A stretch of DNA of 64,000 nucleotides from NCBI GenBank assembly GCA_026120035.1, contig JALRME010000001.1:1563909-1627908 (forward strand), written 5' to 3'. This document shows positions 44,867 to 56,041 of the stretch, piece after piece. The translations under genes were made by a program, and so were the position numbers. Under the pieces are notes generated by a model. The model saw nothing but the letters and a program-made list of their open reading frames with translations, searched no databases and had not been told where the DNA came from. Position 1 is the first letter of the stretch. Each line of letters begins with the position of its first letter. This DNA comes from Coleophoma eucalyptorum (taxonomy: Eukaryota > Ascomycota > Leotiomycetes > Helotiales > Dermateaceae).

Positions 44867-45482
44867 ATGGTCTTGAGCATCAGAAGAAGCCTACCGAGAC
44901 TCTCCCAAAATGCCAATCTTCTCGCAAACCGTTTTGCAGCCGCATCGCCAATCCAGAGATTGTCCGGTGCAGGCACTCGAGCAGCACGAAATTCCTCCAA
45001 CGCATCAATAATTCTGACCAAGAATGCCATGCCCCGTTTGTGCAAACCCCTCAGCTTATGAAATCCAGATCTAACGGATATCGAATAGCTGTCGGCCCAT
45101 ATGTAAGGAGAAAACACAGCATTCTCAGTTAAGAGTCCTCACGTGCCTGACTGCCACTTAGTCACAAGCAATTAAGACACCTCACGCAATCTACTGCTCA
45201 GGTCAACTGCCAGCCGATGCAAAGGGGAATTTGGTGCAAGGAAATATGGGCGAGAAGACTCGAACTTGCATTCAAGCACTTAGTGCTGTACTTGCGGAAG
45301 GGGGATCGTCGCTGGAGAAGATTGTGAAGGTCCAGATCTTCTTGACGGATATGAATGATTTCGCTGAGATGAATCAAGAGTATGAGAGGTTGATTACGCA
45401 TAAACCGGCAAGGAGTTGTGTAGCTGTGAAGCAATTGCCCAAGGGTGCTAATTTGGAGATTGAGTGTATTGCATTGCCTTAG
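44867..45482 (+). CDS. Mitochondrial RidA/MMF1-type 2-iminobutanoate deaminase, 167 aa
   Basis: Exons 44867-45035, 45089-45102 (only 14 nt) and 45162-45482 join to 167 aa. The first ~48 residues are Arg/Ser/Ala-rich without acids, a mitochondrial presequence. The RidA core runs TKNAMPPVGPYSQAI, IYCSGQLPAD, LEKIVKVQIFLTDMNDFAEMN and the signature RSCVAVKQLPKGANLEIECIA. RidA/Mmf1 hydrolyses reactive 2-aminoacrylate and related enamines produced by PLP enzymes, protecting isoleucine synthesis and mitochondrial function. The microexon encodes part of the PPVGPY stretch that starts the fold, so skipping it would destroy the frame. Introns are 53 and 59 nt with CTAAC and CTGAC branches. Confidence 0.93.
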
Positions 45483-45648
45483 GACAAAAAGGCAGAGAGG
45501 AAGATCATGTTTTGGATGGAGTAATATTGAATGCTTTATCCACAAGCAAATAAAAACTGATGAAACAAAGCTTGACTTGATAATCAAATTCCTGATGCTG
45601 ACCTTTCATCATCGCCCATCAACCATACAGTGTGCCAGATCGCAAGCT

Positions 45649-46597
45649 TTAAGAGGCTGTGACATTGACAGGAAGGATAAAGGTCCCGCTCTTGATATCG
45701 GCCACGATGGTCTCATTTGTTTGGATCCATGGAGCTAGGGTAGGAATCTCTTCCAATATTAATGTCGCTACCATATTAGCAAACAATATATCACCTCCCA
45801 CATTCAGATGCGTAAAGTCCGTCGGGACAAGGTTATAAAGCGCTGCATTCGACTCTCCGATAGCGTTGAGATAGGCGGTAGAGTTGCCATTCAAGTCAAT
45901 GGCATCTAGGTTGTTTGATGCTGCAACTGACAGGGTAATGGCACTTTGCACAGCTAGACTTTCTACTACGACGCCTTTGCTAAAGCTACGGCGCGAGAGC
46001 GAGGAAACAAGAATTGGCGTTCCCCCGTGTGACAAGACATCTGCTGCAAGATTTGCTAGGTTGGTGGCATATTGTGTAGTATTTACTCCAGAGGTAGTCT
46101 TTTGATCGTTGTGGCCGAACTGTTTCTATGTTAGAGGGATTCAAAACCAGCGTGCTTAGCGAGCAAAGAGACCGTGCAACAATAACCTCTCATCCTACAC
46201 GAATCATGTTATGAAATCATAAGTCACCTGTATTGTCACGTAGGGACTATAATTTGCCTTGTACTGATCAACACTAGCAAGAACATTTGCCCAGTCGCCG
46301 CCATCAACAAAACTTTTAGTTGTAGCACCATTGTGGCCGTAATTAATACCGAAGGCTCCATTCACAAGTGTTTGAACAAAGCCATCGCCCCAACCTACGC
46401 ACGGTCAGTCGACTGCAGTATTTGCTTGGGATGATGTAGTCCTTACCTCCTCCACTAGCAGAGAGCTTTGCAGTTGTTGAGTCGCCTGCTAGAAAAAATG
46501 CTGGTGGCTTAACCGAAGTTGCAGCTTGACTGCGTCCGTTCAGGATGGGGGTGGCAGAGACTATTGATAATAGGGAAAGATGTAGTGACATATGCAT
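45649..46597 (-). CDS. CE12-like rhamnogalacturonan acetylesterase (SGNH), 262 aa
   Basis: Exons 46597-46447, 46394-46228 and 46119-45649 (introns of 52 and 108 nt) give 262 aa. A short signal peptide (about residues 1-16) precedes the enzyme. SGNH motifs are present: Ser40 in AGDSTTAKL, Gly-rich block II near GHNGATTKSF, GHNDQ (108-112) and the Asp207/His210 pair in DFTHLN. This arrangement matches family CE12 rhamnogalacturonan acetylesterases, which remove acetyl groups from pectin backbones outside the cell. An alternative is another SGNH acetylesterase, but the DSTTA and GHND blocks favour CE12. It converges with RidA, 166 bp away. Confidence 0.9.
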
Positions 46598-47214
46598 ATT
46601 GGCGAAAGAGGATGGAAGACGATTGAAGGATAATGTGGACGAAATCTGCCAAATGGCTTCTTGTTCATCCAAACTGATACAAACCTATCCCTTTATATTT
46701 CTCATTACCGTTCGTCCGGGACGCATATTGATGGGTTTTAGGCAGTAAAAGCTTCGGCTTCAAGTTTAAACGTGGGGTTTTACAATATTCTTCGCTCAGA
46801 AACTCTAACTCGGTCGACATTAAGAAAGAAAGACGAAGGCAATACCTCATTGGAGCATTAATTAAAAAGGAGGTACTGTAAATGTAAATAATAATGCCTT
46901 TCGAATTGCCAAGCCGCTTGAAAGAGATGATCTCTACGGATAAATTCATTAAGGACGCTCGGGGCGAGATTGAACCGAATCTACCCCGACTACACTCAAA
47001 TGATTCTAATATATTATGTTTTCATGCGCACTAGAAGCCTTGAAGACGATCAAAAGGTGCAATCTTCTTACACTAGAGGTGCTCATTGACTGCACAAGAG
47101 AACTAATACGTGAGAGGTTTCTTCGTAGTATGCATATAAGAATATCGAGCGATGCAGTGAACTATTTCATTAGCTCGGCATCTTTCTTCTGATTCTGTCA
47201 CTTGTTACATCTCT
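46598..47214. other. Intergenic, esterase promoter
   Basis: AT-rich 617-bp spacer between two minus-strand genes. A hairpin-like inverted repeat occurs at 46961-46987. No gene was supported. Confidence 0.4.
46961..46987. other. Small inverted repeat (hairpin)
   Basis: GGGG-CG-AGATT-GAACCG-AATCT-AC-CCC can fold into an interrupted stem with a six-base loop. The 27-nt sequence is not a tRNA: no A-box or cloverleaf was found around it. Role unknown. Confidence 0.4.
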
Positions 47215-48834
47215 TCAATCCGAGAGAAGCGTGCCCACTGCAGTAGCAGCAGCGAGTAAAGCCCCGCTCAGAGCCATGAACATGTTATCTCGATGCCTCT
47301 CACCTAAGAAGAAGTCAGTTGCTACCAAATAAATTCTGGGACTAGGCTACTGACCGTCTTGTGTAAGCCCCAGACCAATAAACACAAACAAATTCAAAGG
47401 TACTCTCGTGATACCATAGATCTTGGCTCGAACGCCATCATCGACAATTTTCTCTTTCAAGGTACCAATGGTTGGGAAGTAAATGCCGCAGCAGAATTCA
47501 AACAAACAGAAACACCAGAATGTGGAAGCTTCATGTCGATAAAGTACTGGAATAAGAAAGCAAGAACTTGCCAGTAACAAAGCGAACATAAGCAATGATG
47601 ATGGGCCGACGACATATGGGCCTCGCGGAAGGGATGAGTACCAAGTAAAGAACAGAGACCCAAGCATCATGGCACACATTAGTGCCGCAAAGATCATTCC
47701 GAATGGCAGATCAGAGCCAAGGCCATTCAATTCGTGTGTGAGTCTCAGAGCTGGAAACTTGAAGAAGACCCACAGGTACATGGATCCTTCGAAAAAGCAA
47801 GAGGTGATACATAGAGCCCATAAACGCTTATCGTCCAATATGATTCGGTATCCACTCTTCTCTGGTGCTGAGTGAGGCAGTAAAGCGTCAACCTTCGCAC
47901 TGTCTCCATAATTTTCGCCCTGTCAATGATCAGTTTTGCTAGGCATAATTTTCAACAATGCAACTCACCCATCGTCTGGAAATGAGCAAGAATGCCGATA
48001 TCAAGAATACTACAGCGGTCATGAACGGCGCTGCTTGTGTTCCGGTGAAATCAGACACAAACTGTGCAAATAGACCAGCCAATATTGCGATTACGCTATT
48101 CAGAGTTGTCATGATTCCGAAAATTTCATTAAGACTGCCGCCCGCATCATCAAGGTGCTGCCGATGATATTCGGTGACCATCCAACTCTCAAAGACACTA
48201 TACATAAGAGTAGTCGACAAACCACCCAGTACGCGGCCGAGAAACAAGATGATGATATCATCAAACAGCACCGTGAAACAGGATATCGAGTATGCGGCGC
48301 AGAATGTTAAACACCCAGCACGACGTCCATAACGATCAGCCAGCGATCCTATGAAGGAAGCCGAAATTGCAGCAGCCAGAAAGCCTATGCATTTTAGCAA
48401 CTTCATACCAATCCGGGCTTCTCAGGTTACCTGTCGTGAAGAGGTGTGCCACTGTTTCCTCAGCCAAACCCTTCTGGTCTGGAAGTCGTCAGCAAATGAT
48501 CCTTAGAGGCACGGCAGGCATGATTCGTCGACCTTTATACATAGTGTAAATATACGGTCCCTACTCTCGTTAGTTGAAATCTTTGGACAACTGGGCTGAG
48601 AATAGTGGCACAAACCTGAAGCCAGTCTGCACCGAAAACCAATAGATAGACGGGTAGGAATTTCATCTTGAAATGCCAGTTTACAGCTTCCGCAGCAGCA
48701 ACTGATTCGGCACTGTGGCCACCGGCCATTTCCTTTGGTGCTTTTGATCTGCCATTTTGCCGCCTATACTGGAAATAAGACAGTGCAGCGTTTACGATAA
48801 CCAAGAAAACGACGTTTGCTGAGTAAAAACCCAT
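47215..48834 (-). CDS. MFSD5/MOT2-type MFS transporter (molybdate-anion family), 454 aa
   Basis: Six exons: 48834-48616, 48560-48533, 48478-48431, 48384-47969, 47919-47355 and 47303-47215, giving 454 aa in consistent phase. The family mark is the run KFLPVYLLVFGADWLQGPY followed by YTMYK, then the MFS loop FIGSLADRYGRRAG and RVLGGLSTTLMYSVFESWMV. Another conserved block is CFFEGSMYLWVFFKFPAL. About twelve membrane helices can be traced. MFSD5 and the algal MOT2 proteins are linked to high-affinity molybdate uptake; in fungi the substrate is inferred by family only. Two very small exons (28 and 48 nt) sit between introns of 46-55 nt. An upstream non-coding or extra exon around 48,900-49,100 is possible. 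Confidence 0.9.
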
Positions 48835-49598
48835 GTTGAAGGAGAGTTGAACTGGGGAGAGGTTGAGAGGGAACAACGACAGGTTTAGGCTGAGCTGAGT
48901 GACGAGGACGAGGACACCTCCCACTGTCTACTTAGTTCGCACACTAGGAGGCATGGTTCCGCGCTCAACACAATGCGAGACAGACATACTTTACACGAAG
49001 CAAGCAAGGAGGCCGGAATAGGGTAAATCGGCGTTGAGCCAGCCTTATCGAAGAGCAGCATGGCTGCAACATACGGTAGTACCAACTTGCTTGAACTCTG
49101 CCGTGCCGTGCCGTTGTTTTTGTTTGTTTTTTGGGAGCGAGTTGGAGCTGAAAATTTTGGAGTAAGACCACCAAGAGGGAGGTGAAGGATGACGGCAGGC
49201 GCGACCCCTCTTCGCGCGTCGTCGTAGAGGGGATAAGCGAGGAGCGTTTCCTTCCCTCACCTCATCACTGCTCTGCCTCTTCCTCACTCAGTCATGTCTA
49301 TTCTAACGGACGGAAGTGATGCTATCTCCAAGCATGCTCTGCAATCTCTCTGTAATTGTTGGACCTGCCACCACAGGACAACTGAGTAGAGGCTCGCCCA
49401 AGCTTAAAAAAGTGCTGCAAGGGACGAGCCAGACTTACCGAGCAATTGAGGCAAGACTGTAGTGCGGTCCATTGGAATGGCACGCAATTCCTTTTGCACC
49501 CTCTAGTATTAAGAGCACGAGAATCCCCGCCCTTTCTTGTCCTTGTTGTATGGTCTTCATCATATCATCTTTCTCATAGCCCACAATAATCCGCTGCG
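48835..49598. promoter_or_regulatory. Divergent promoter region, transporter / methyltransferase-like
   Basis: This 764-bp region lies between divergent starts at 48834 (minus) and 49599 (plus). It probably includes the 5' leader of the transporter. No conserved operator is named. Confidence 0.4.
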
Positions 49599-50447
49599 AT
49601 GATTAAAACAGCATCATCGTCGAAGACGTGCCGGATATCACTCCGCACCATCGTGCTCGTAGTAGTTCTGGTCTTTGTGATCGATGTCTGGTATGGGAAG
49701 ATTGCCCTTCCGAGTGTCAGCAAGGCCAGCAAATGGGCCCACAAGCTTCATGTGGGCCCTAGGCTGAGTTTCTACGAGATCGCAGACAAGCACGGTGCGG
49801 ACAAGGTTGGATTACATCAATACCAACACATGTATGAAGAGCGTCTGGCGCCGCTTCGTGACAAGCCCATCAAAATGCTCGAGATTGGCCTTGGGTGCAA
49901 TCTAGAGTATGGTCCAGGGCCATCATACTACACGTGGTTGGAGTACTTCTCAGATGTGGAACTGTACTTCATCGACTACGACATTCAATGTGCCTCAAAG
50001 TGGGCAAATTTGACGAAAGGAGCAACCATCATAACCGGCGATCAAGCTGATGTCTCCTTTCTGAAGCAATTCTCACAGCACACTGGTGGTCAGTTCGACA
50101 TTATCATTGATGACGGGGGACACACAATGGCTCAACAACGTACCTCACTTGATATCCTCTGGGATGCATTGAGACCCGGTGGAACATACTTTATCGAGGA
50201 TCTAGGCACAAGTTACCTTCCACAGTATGGTGGATTTTCAACAGCTACCGGAGAACCACGGCAGAAACCAGAAACGATTATGGAAGACGTGAAAACTCTG
50301 TTGGATGATATGAACAAGCCGGCAGGAACACGACCAAAAAATCGAATCAGCAAGGATGTGGTGAAGCTAGATTTTGTGCAGGAGTTGGTCGCTCTTACGA
50401 AAGGAAATCCAGAGATGGATTCTTTCGGATTGGAAGGCAAGCGTTGA
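49599..50447 (+). CDS. Membrane-anchored methyltransferase-like protein, 282 aa
   Basis: A single 282-codon frame from ATG 49599. A short basic N-terminus is followed by one hydrophobic anchor (about 16-32, LRTIVLVVVLVFVIDVW), so the bulk is probably lumenal (type II). The core resembles class I methyltransferases: KMLEIGLGC (SAM motif I), YFIDYDIQ, IIIDDGGHTMAQQ and LRPGGTYFIEDLGTSY. Similar domains occur in macrolide-sugar O-methyltransferases such as the demethylmacrocin type, and in many fungal proteins of unknown role. The anchor suggests action on a glycan or glycoprotein in the secretory route, which is inference. No introns were needed. Confidence 0.8.
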   Translation: MIKTASSSKTCRISLRTIVLVVVLVFVIDVWYGKIALPSVSKASKWAHKLHVGPRLSFYEIADKHGADKVGLHQYQHMYEERLAPLRDKPIKMLEIGLGCNLEYGPGPSYYTWLEYFSDVELYFIDYDIQCASKWANLTKGATIITGDQADVSFLKQFSQHTGGQFDIIIDDGGHTMAQQRTSLDILWDALRPGGTYFIEDLGTSYLPQYGGFSTATGEPRQKPETIMEDVKTLLDDMNKPAGTRPKNRISKDVVKLDFVQELVALTKGNPEMDSFGLEGKR

Positions 50448-50894
50448 GCAGCTCGTAATCAGGCGTTGGATTTAGGACTTAATAGATAATGTAATGACAT
50501 CTGTTAATATAGGAAGATGGGTGAAAATAAATACAGCAAATTTCACACAAAAGATCTGAGATGGAGATATGATACGGTCAGGTGTATTGCCGCAAGTAGA
50601 GAAATGAGAGACCCTTCACCCCTTCAAAATCTCATCCCGGAGGACTAGTACATGAAAACATTCTCATTTAAGTCTCTAGGAATTAAGCAGTGGAGGCGTA
50701 AGTAGTACAATGAAGCATTCGCCCATCCACCGAGACAACCCCACAGTCTCAAGTCTCGATCCCACAAAATAAGACAACTCCTCGCTTCAATTTTCATTCC
50801 AAAAATACACATATGAGATCGTTGATTGGTTGGTTTACTATCCTGTTTAGAGACTATGCTTTGATCTATAGTCCGTATAAGTCTGTGGCGCGCT
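50448..50894. other. Convergent 3' region
   Basis: 447 bp between the convergent stops of the methyltransferase-like gene and Vps10. No gene seen. Confidence 0.4.
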
Positions 50895-53800
50895 TTATAC
50901 CTCTTCATCACTATCTTCCCCAAGCAGTTCTCCTTCGTCCTCGTCCACAACTGCGTAGTCGCCCCTTCCTCTGGCAAAACTGTCTCTGGTGGTAAACCTC
51001 CTTGTTGAGCCGCGGCCCATTGCGTTTGTTGCAGACCGCCAGAGACTAGATGCGAGCAGTGGCAATGCAGCCCCGACAGCAGCGACTGCTGATATGACTA
51101 TGACTGGGTATTTGATATATGGTGGTTCAGTCTCAAACGATGCCTGCTCGCCTAGCCTGATCTGGCCAAATTTTCTATTCCAGTTCGTCCACACCCAATA
51201 ACCGGCACCTGCTGCCAAGCCAATAGGAATGATGACAGCAAAGAAGATGGCGATGGCCGATGTGCCTCGTTTCTTCTGGAACTCGTCTTCCTTGCCTGGG
51301 CATGGATGAGCAACACTAACGTCCATTTCCTTGCCACCGGCACAGGTTGTGAGAGGAATGCGTCGGTAACCGGTAGGATCGTAGTATTCGAACACATTCT
51401 CGTTCGTCTTGCAAACTGCAGAATGGTCAGAAGGCTTTAGCCCCTGGACCAAAGCACAAGATCCATCAATCTGACGTTCAAAGTTGAAGTCACTACAATC
51501 CTATTAGCACACTCCAGGGCAGAAAGGTTGAGATACTTACCATTCGAAATCTTGTCTTGTGCAGGTGCAGTTGCTTGCAATGTTATGGAGATGCGGGATC
51601 ATCCTTCCGTTATAGCAACTTGACGTTGGCTTCTTGCGATGATATTGAGAGATATGGCCAAAGAGACAATCATCATCCTGCTTGGGATGCTTAGGTTTCC
51701 AAAGGAAGTAGTCGCCTCCTTCGACATCCTTCTCATCTAACTTACACTGCTTGTCAGTGAGACCCGTGAAGTCGAGGTTGATCGTAACAAGTTTGTCACC
51801 AACGTGGCCCCAGAGAAGGAAGTTTCTAGCGTTGTCGCTTGGGACTGTCGTCAGGTCGTCAACATGAATTTCAGTATCGGAGAATTGATATTCGAGCCAG
51901 CTTGCGCCCTCATCGATTGAGTAATAGACAACCTTTGTTTCTGTCTTTTCCTTGACGATCACAATGATCGAACCTTGGTCGCCAAACTCCCACATGTAGG
52001 TGCCTTTCTTAACAGCTTTCCAAGTGATGCCCCCATCAGCAGTCATGAAGGTGTCTGCCTCCCCATAAGAAGTAAGGTACTGGCCGACGTTTCCAACACC
52101 AAGCATGAGGCCGATTGCAGAGGCCGAAGAGAAAGTATTAGACTTGTCTGTTCGTTCTGTGTAGCCATGAATGTTAAGCGAGCACTGATCTTTCGAGCCG
52201 CTGCAATAACCCTTTCCATCCGCATCCTTGGTGGGCGGTGGGAGATAATCCCACTCAGCACCATCGTTGTGAGTGATCATGGATTTCAATTTCTTTGGCT
52301 CAGACTTTTTCTTGGTATCGAAATTGGCTGCCACGTTGACCATCGCAACACCTTCGAGGCCGGCCATTTTTTCGAAATCTACGTACCCTTGGCGATCTCT
52401 GTTAACGGCATTCACGCTAAGAACATACGATGTTCCATTAGAATTACTCTTAATAATGGATCCGTATTCAAAGCCTTGCTCGTTCTCCACAGTGACGTGC
52501 AAGAAGACGGAGTGGGTTGAGCTATCAAGAACAGTATATGCATGCTGATGTGGGACGTTGAAATTGTGGGGGAACAGTGCATTGGCAAATGTTGCGCCGT
52601 CTACACTGGCATCGACTTTCAGAGTTTGATGTTCCTCATCTTTCGTCGCAACTACGATGAATTCCGACATTGTTGCGAAGTCAATGATATTCTTGAAGTG
52701 CACAGTAGGTGGGTCAGCGAAAAATTTGTCGCTAGAGACCAACTGCAGAGGGTTGTCCTTGAGGTCATTCGTCTCACGTTCTCTGACCTCGCAGTAAATG
52801 AGGTTTTCAGAGCGCTCCTGCTGCTCTGCTTCTTTAATGAATTCACATCGGCCAACATATCGCTGGAGGGTCAACCAGTCATCGCCTCGATCCCTAGTAA
52901 GCGAGGCAACAGCGTGACAGCGCTCCGGACTCTCACAGTCTCTACCTCCAGTCCAGATGATCCAATCTTTGTTCTTCTGGTGGAAGCTCATGACAGGCAA
53001 TCTCTTATCATTTGGTGGGTAGGGAGCTTCGAAGCTTCGGATGTTGTCGCCGCGGTCGATTGAATAAAAGACTGTCTTCCCGCTGGTCACGAAGTATACA
53101 ACATCATTGAAGTAAGGGTGTGGAATTATCTGCACAATCCTTTCATTTTTCAAAATCTCCTCCCACTTCTTGCCATGATCGTGAGACAGGAAAATAGAAC
53201 CAGCATCGGTACGCATGATAATAGTTTCATCTTCACCAGCACTGATTCCAGTGCGCTCGAGGTAGGCTTTATTTAAGAAATGGGTTCCACCGAAGGTTTG
53301 TTGTGTATGAGAGATCTTGCCAGAGGAAGGAGCGCCGATCGCATCCACGCACTTAGTCTCAACTGGATCATCCTTTTGCTTGCCAGATACTCTCTTGCAG
53401 TCATTTCCAGGGATTAATCGCCAGCCGGAAGAGCCTTTAAAGGTATCATCGGGCCCGAAAGCCTTGCAAGCACCTTCGGGCAAGACCAAGCTGCCGGCTC
53501 GGACACATTCCTTGCGGTCTGAGCTCCGGACAAAGTTGTAGTCACATTCGAAATCCGCATCGGTACAAGGGCAAGGCGTTGAGATGACCTCGGGGTCTTT
53601 GAATTCATTCTTGATGAAACATTTCGCATCAGCCTTGCGTCGCTGGTAAGATTGAGTATGGCCCATAAGACAAGTCGGGTTTCCATCTGCGTCAACTCTG
53701 GCGTGCCATGTTTCCATGTCGTCTTTGCCACACTTATCTTCGTGCATATCATCGAAATCGAGGGCTACAATATAGTTTTTAGTCTTATCCTTGCGGTCGT

Positions 53801-55430
53801 CGTACCCAGTCAATAAAAATTTTAAGCTTGTCGAATCTTGTGTTGTTGTAAGAACCATAGGGCGCATCTTGTTTTCGAGTTCAAATTCCTTCCAGTCCTT
53901 TCCGTGATTCAAGGAATAACTGACTGTATCCGTCAAAGCGTCCTTTACAGCAACGAGAATAGAGCCTTGATCGCCAAACTCGTACTTATGAGGTCCGTCC
54001 AAAGCTTTTCTCCATGTCACCCCAGCATTGTCAGACACATAGAGATTTCCGTCATTATATGACTTCAAGCTATCGCCAGTATTTCCAATACCCATAACAA
54101 GGCCAGGAGCTGGGCTTGTAAAAACTCTACCAGAATTACTTAATTCGGTCACAGAGTGAAGCTGCAAATCCTTATCCTCAGCCTTGAGATTCTGCCATGT
54201 TCTTCCATCATCAAAGCTGATCTGGGTCTTAACTTTCTTCTGGACGTTTTTCTTTTCAACTTCCTCCCAGTTCTCAACTGTATTAACAATAACGATTCCC
54301 TGAATTCCAGATACCTTTTCGAAGTCCACTAGACCACTTTGAGCTCTGTTCGTGTGTTCAATGTTTCGCGTAAAGTATGTTCCGTTCGAGTTAGAAGTAA
54401 GGAAGACACCCATTGGATTTGTCGGACGTGTGTTCATAACATCGATTTGAATGCTATAATTCGTGCCTTCGAGAACAGTATATGCTTCCTCGATAAGTTT
54501 GTGGTCGTGAGGGAATTCAGCTCGATGCCATTTGACAGTATCATCTGTGACGTAGAGAGCCATCTCATCAGTTCCATCAGCCGTTGCCGCAGTTATAAGA
54601 TATTTGTGTACCGAGGCCGTATTGACGATGCCTTGGACCGTTCTGCCTGGCTCAAGCTCGGGCTCAAACTCTTGTATATCATCCCCGTTCGATGTAAAGT
54701 AGTTGTCTGAAACAAGGAGTCGATAGTCTTTCCTCCAGGGAGAGAATCTACCCTTCACCACACAAAGTATTCTGCTTGCATCCAGATCTTTCTGGCCCGT
54801 TGTAAATAATTCAGATGATTTCGCCCAGTGACAACCAGCCGTATCGCCTCGTAGAAATTTAGCATCCTTTGAAAATCCGTTTGTGGTATACAGAGTCTAG
54901 TGTAATAATGCTTGTCAGTATTAGGCCTTACAGGGAAGTGGGTGATTGCGACTCACCAATTCTTCGCAAAATATACCTGTGCAGTCCATGCCATTGAATA
55001 TGATCTTATCTGGATCGCCAGCGTGGAAAGTAAGAGCTTCTCTGAAGTAGCTAGGCTGCGCATCTGTGAAGAACTCCTCCCAGCTCTCCCCGCGATTATT
55101 CGTTGCCCAATGTGTACTTCCAGATGTAATAATATAAGCCCTCTTGTTATCAAATGGATGCATCATGAGCTCTACTGCAGCTTTCTCTGGAATTTTGTCC
55201 ACTTTCTTCCAGTCCTCGCCGGCGTTGTCGGACCTGTAGACAGCTCGGGCGAGCTCATCTTGAAACATAACCACATTGGAATCATCGAAGTATTGCAGAT
55301 TGAATGCAGGATTTGCAACTGTTGTACTCTTGATGGAAGGCGATCCCTTCTTCGCCCACGCGCTGCCATACAGCAGTGCTGTTGTGAGGAGGCCTCGCCA
55401 GCCAGCTGCCTCGAAGCTCCGTAGCCTCAT
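50895..55430 (-). CDS. VPS10: Vps10/sortilin-type vacuolar sorting receptor, 1475 aa
   Basis: Exons 55430-54957, 54896-51541 and 51492-50895 (introns of 60 and 48 nt) give 1475 aa; an upstream Met at 55475 would add 15 residues. The chosen Met begins a signal peptide ending near SAWAKKG. Two Vps10 ten-bladed propeller domains follow, recognisable by repeated Asp-box motifs (SDNAGEDWKK, SYDDGRTW-like SFDDGRTWQN, SDNAGVTWRK, SHDHGKKWEE, TADGGITWKA) and cysteine-rich 10CC modules. The C-terminus has a first membrane helix (about 1355-1378), a second hydrophobic helix (about 1405-1427) and an acidic tail with DEGELL. Vps10 carries carboxypeptidase Y-type cargo from the late Golgi to endosomes. 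The tail motif fits adaptor-type sorting. Confidence 0.96.
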
Positions 55431-56041
55431 GATTGCGAATTTCGGGTGGATTGAAAGCGCATCAAGCTTTGCCAAAGTTCATCAAGTTGACTTGATGAAA
55501 TTTCAAAAGTAGGGTTGAAAGGTCGAGAATGATACTTGAGATGTTGAGACGGTGTTAAAGAGCTGGCTGCGTTTCGATACGTTGCTGTCTTAGGCAACTG
55601 TGGCGTAACGTGCAATTCCACAGCCTTTGGCCCTCGAAACTTAGCGAGAATCTTCAGCCGCCCAAGCACCCTCGCCACGTTCAATGCGTCGTTGCTACTT
55701 CCCACTTCGCGCGCCTTGTGCTTACGTCGTGCCGCTCATACAATTTGATGCAAATCATGCCCTTCGAGAAGGCTCGTTGTCTCAATAGTCTTACTCAGAA
55801 AATAACCCGCCTCCAGTATAGTGTTGCAGGAGCTCCAAGTTCAGCACATAACTTTGTGTGGGGCAGCTAGGTATCACTGTTGTCTTGAGACGCGCATTAA
55901 CTGGGACTGGACTTGGAGAAGCCAAAATAAAGTGTAAGTGGTATCAAAATAGTCTCATCCGCTATGCCAATACAAAGTAACCAAGATGCATATCGCCCAT
56001 CCACGCTAAAATACCAGACAACAAAGCCAATCCGTTCACGC
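55431..56041. other. Intergenic, Vps10 promoter
   Basis: About 610 bp between two minus-strand genes, containing the Vps10 promoter and the downstream gene's 3' flank. Nothing else seen. Confidence 0.4.

Noticed and set aside
46955..46990. Second tRNA-like B-box (GGTTCAATCTC)
   Set aside because: The flanks do not fold into a cloverleaf. Recorded only as a hairpin.
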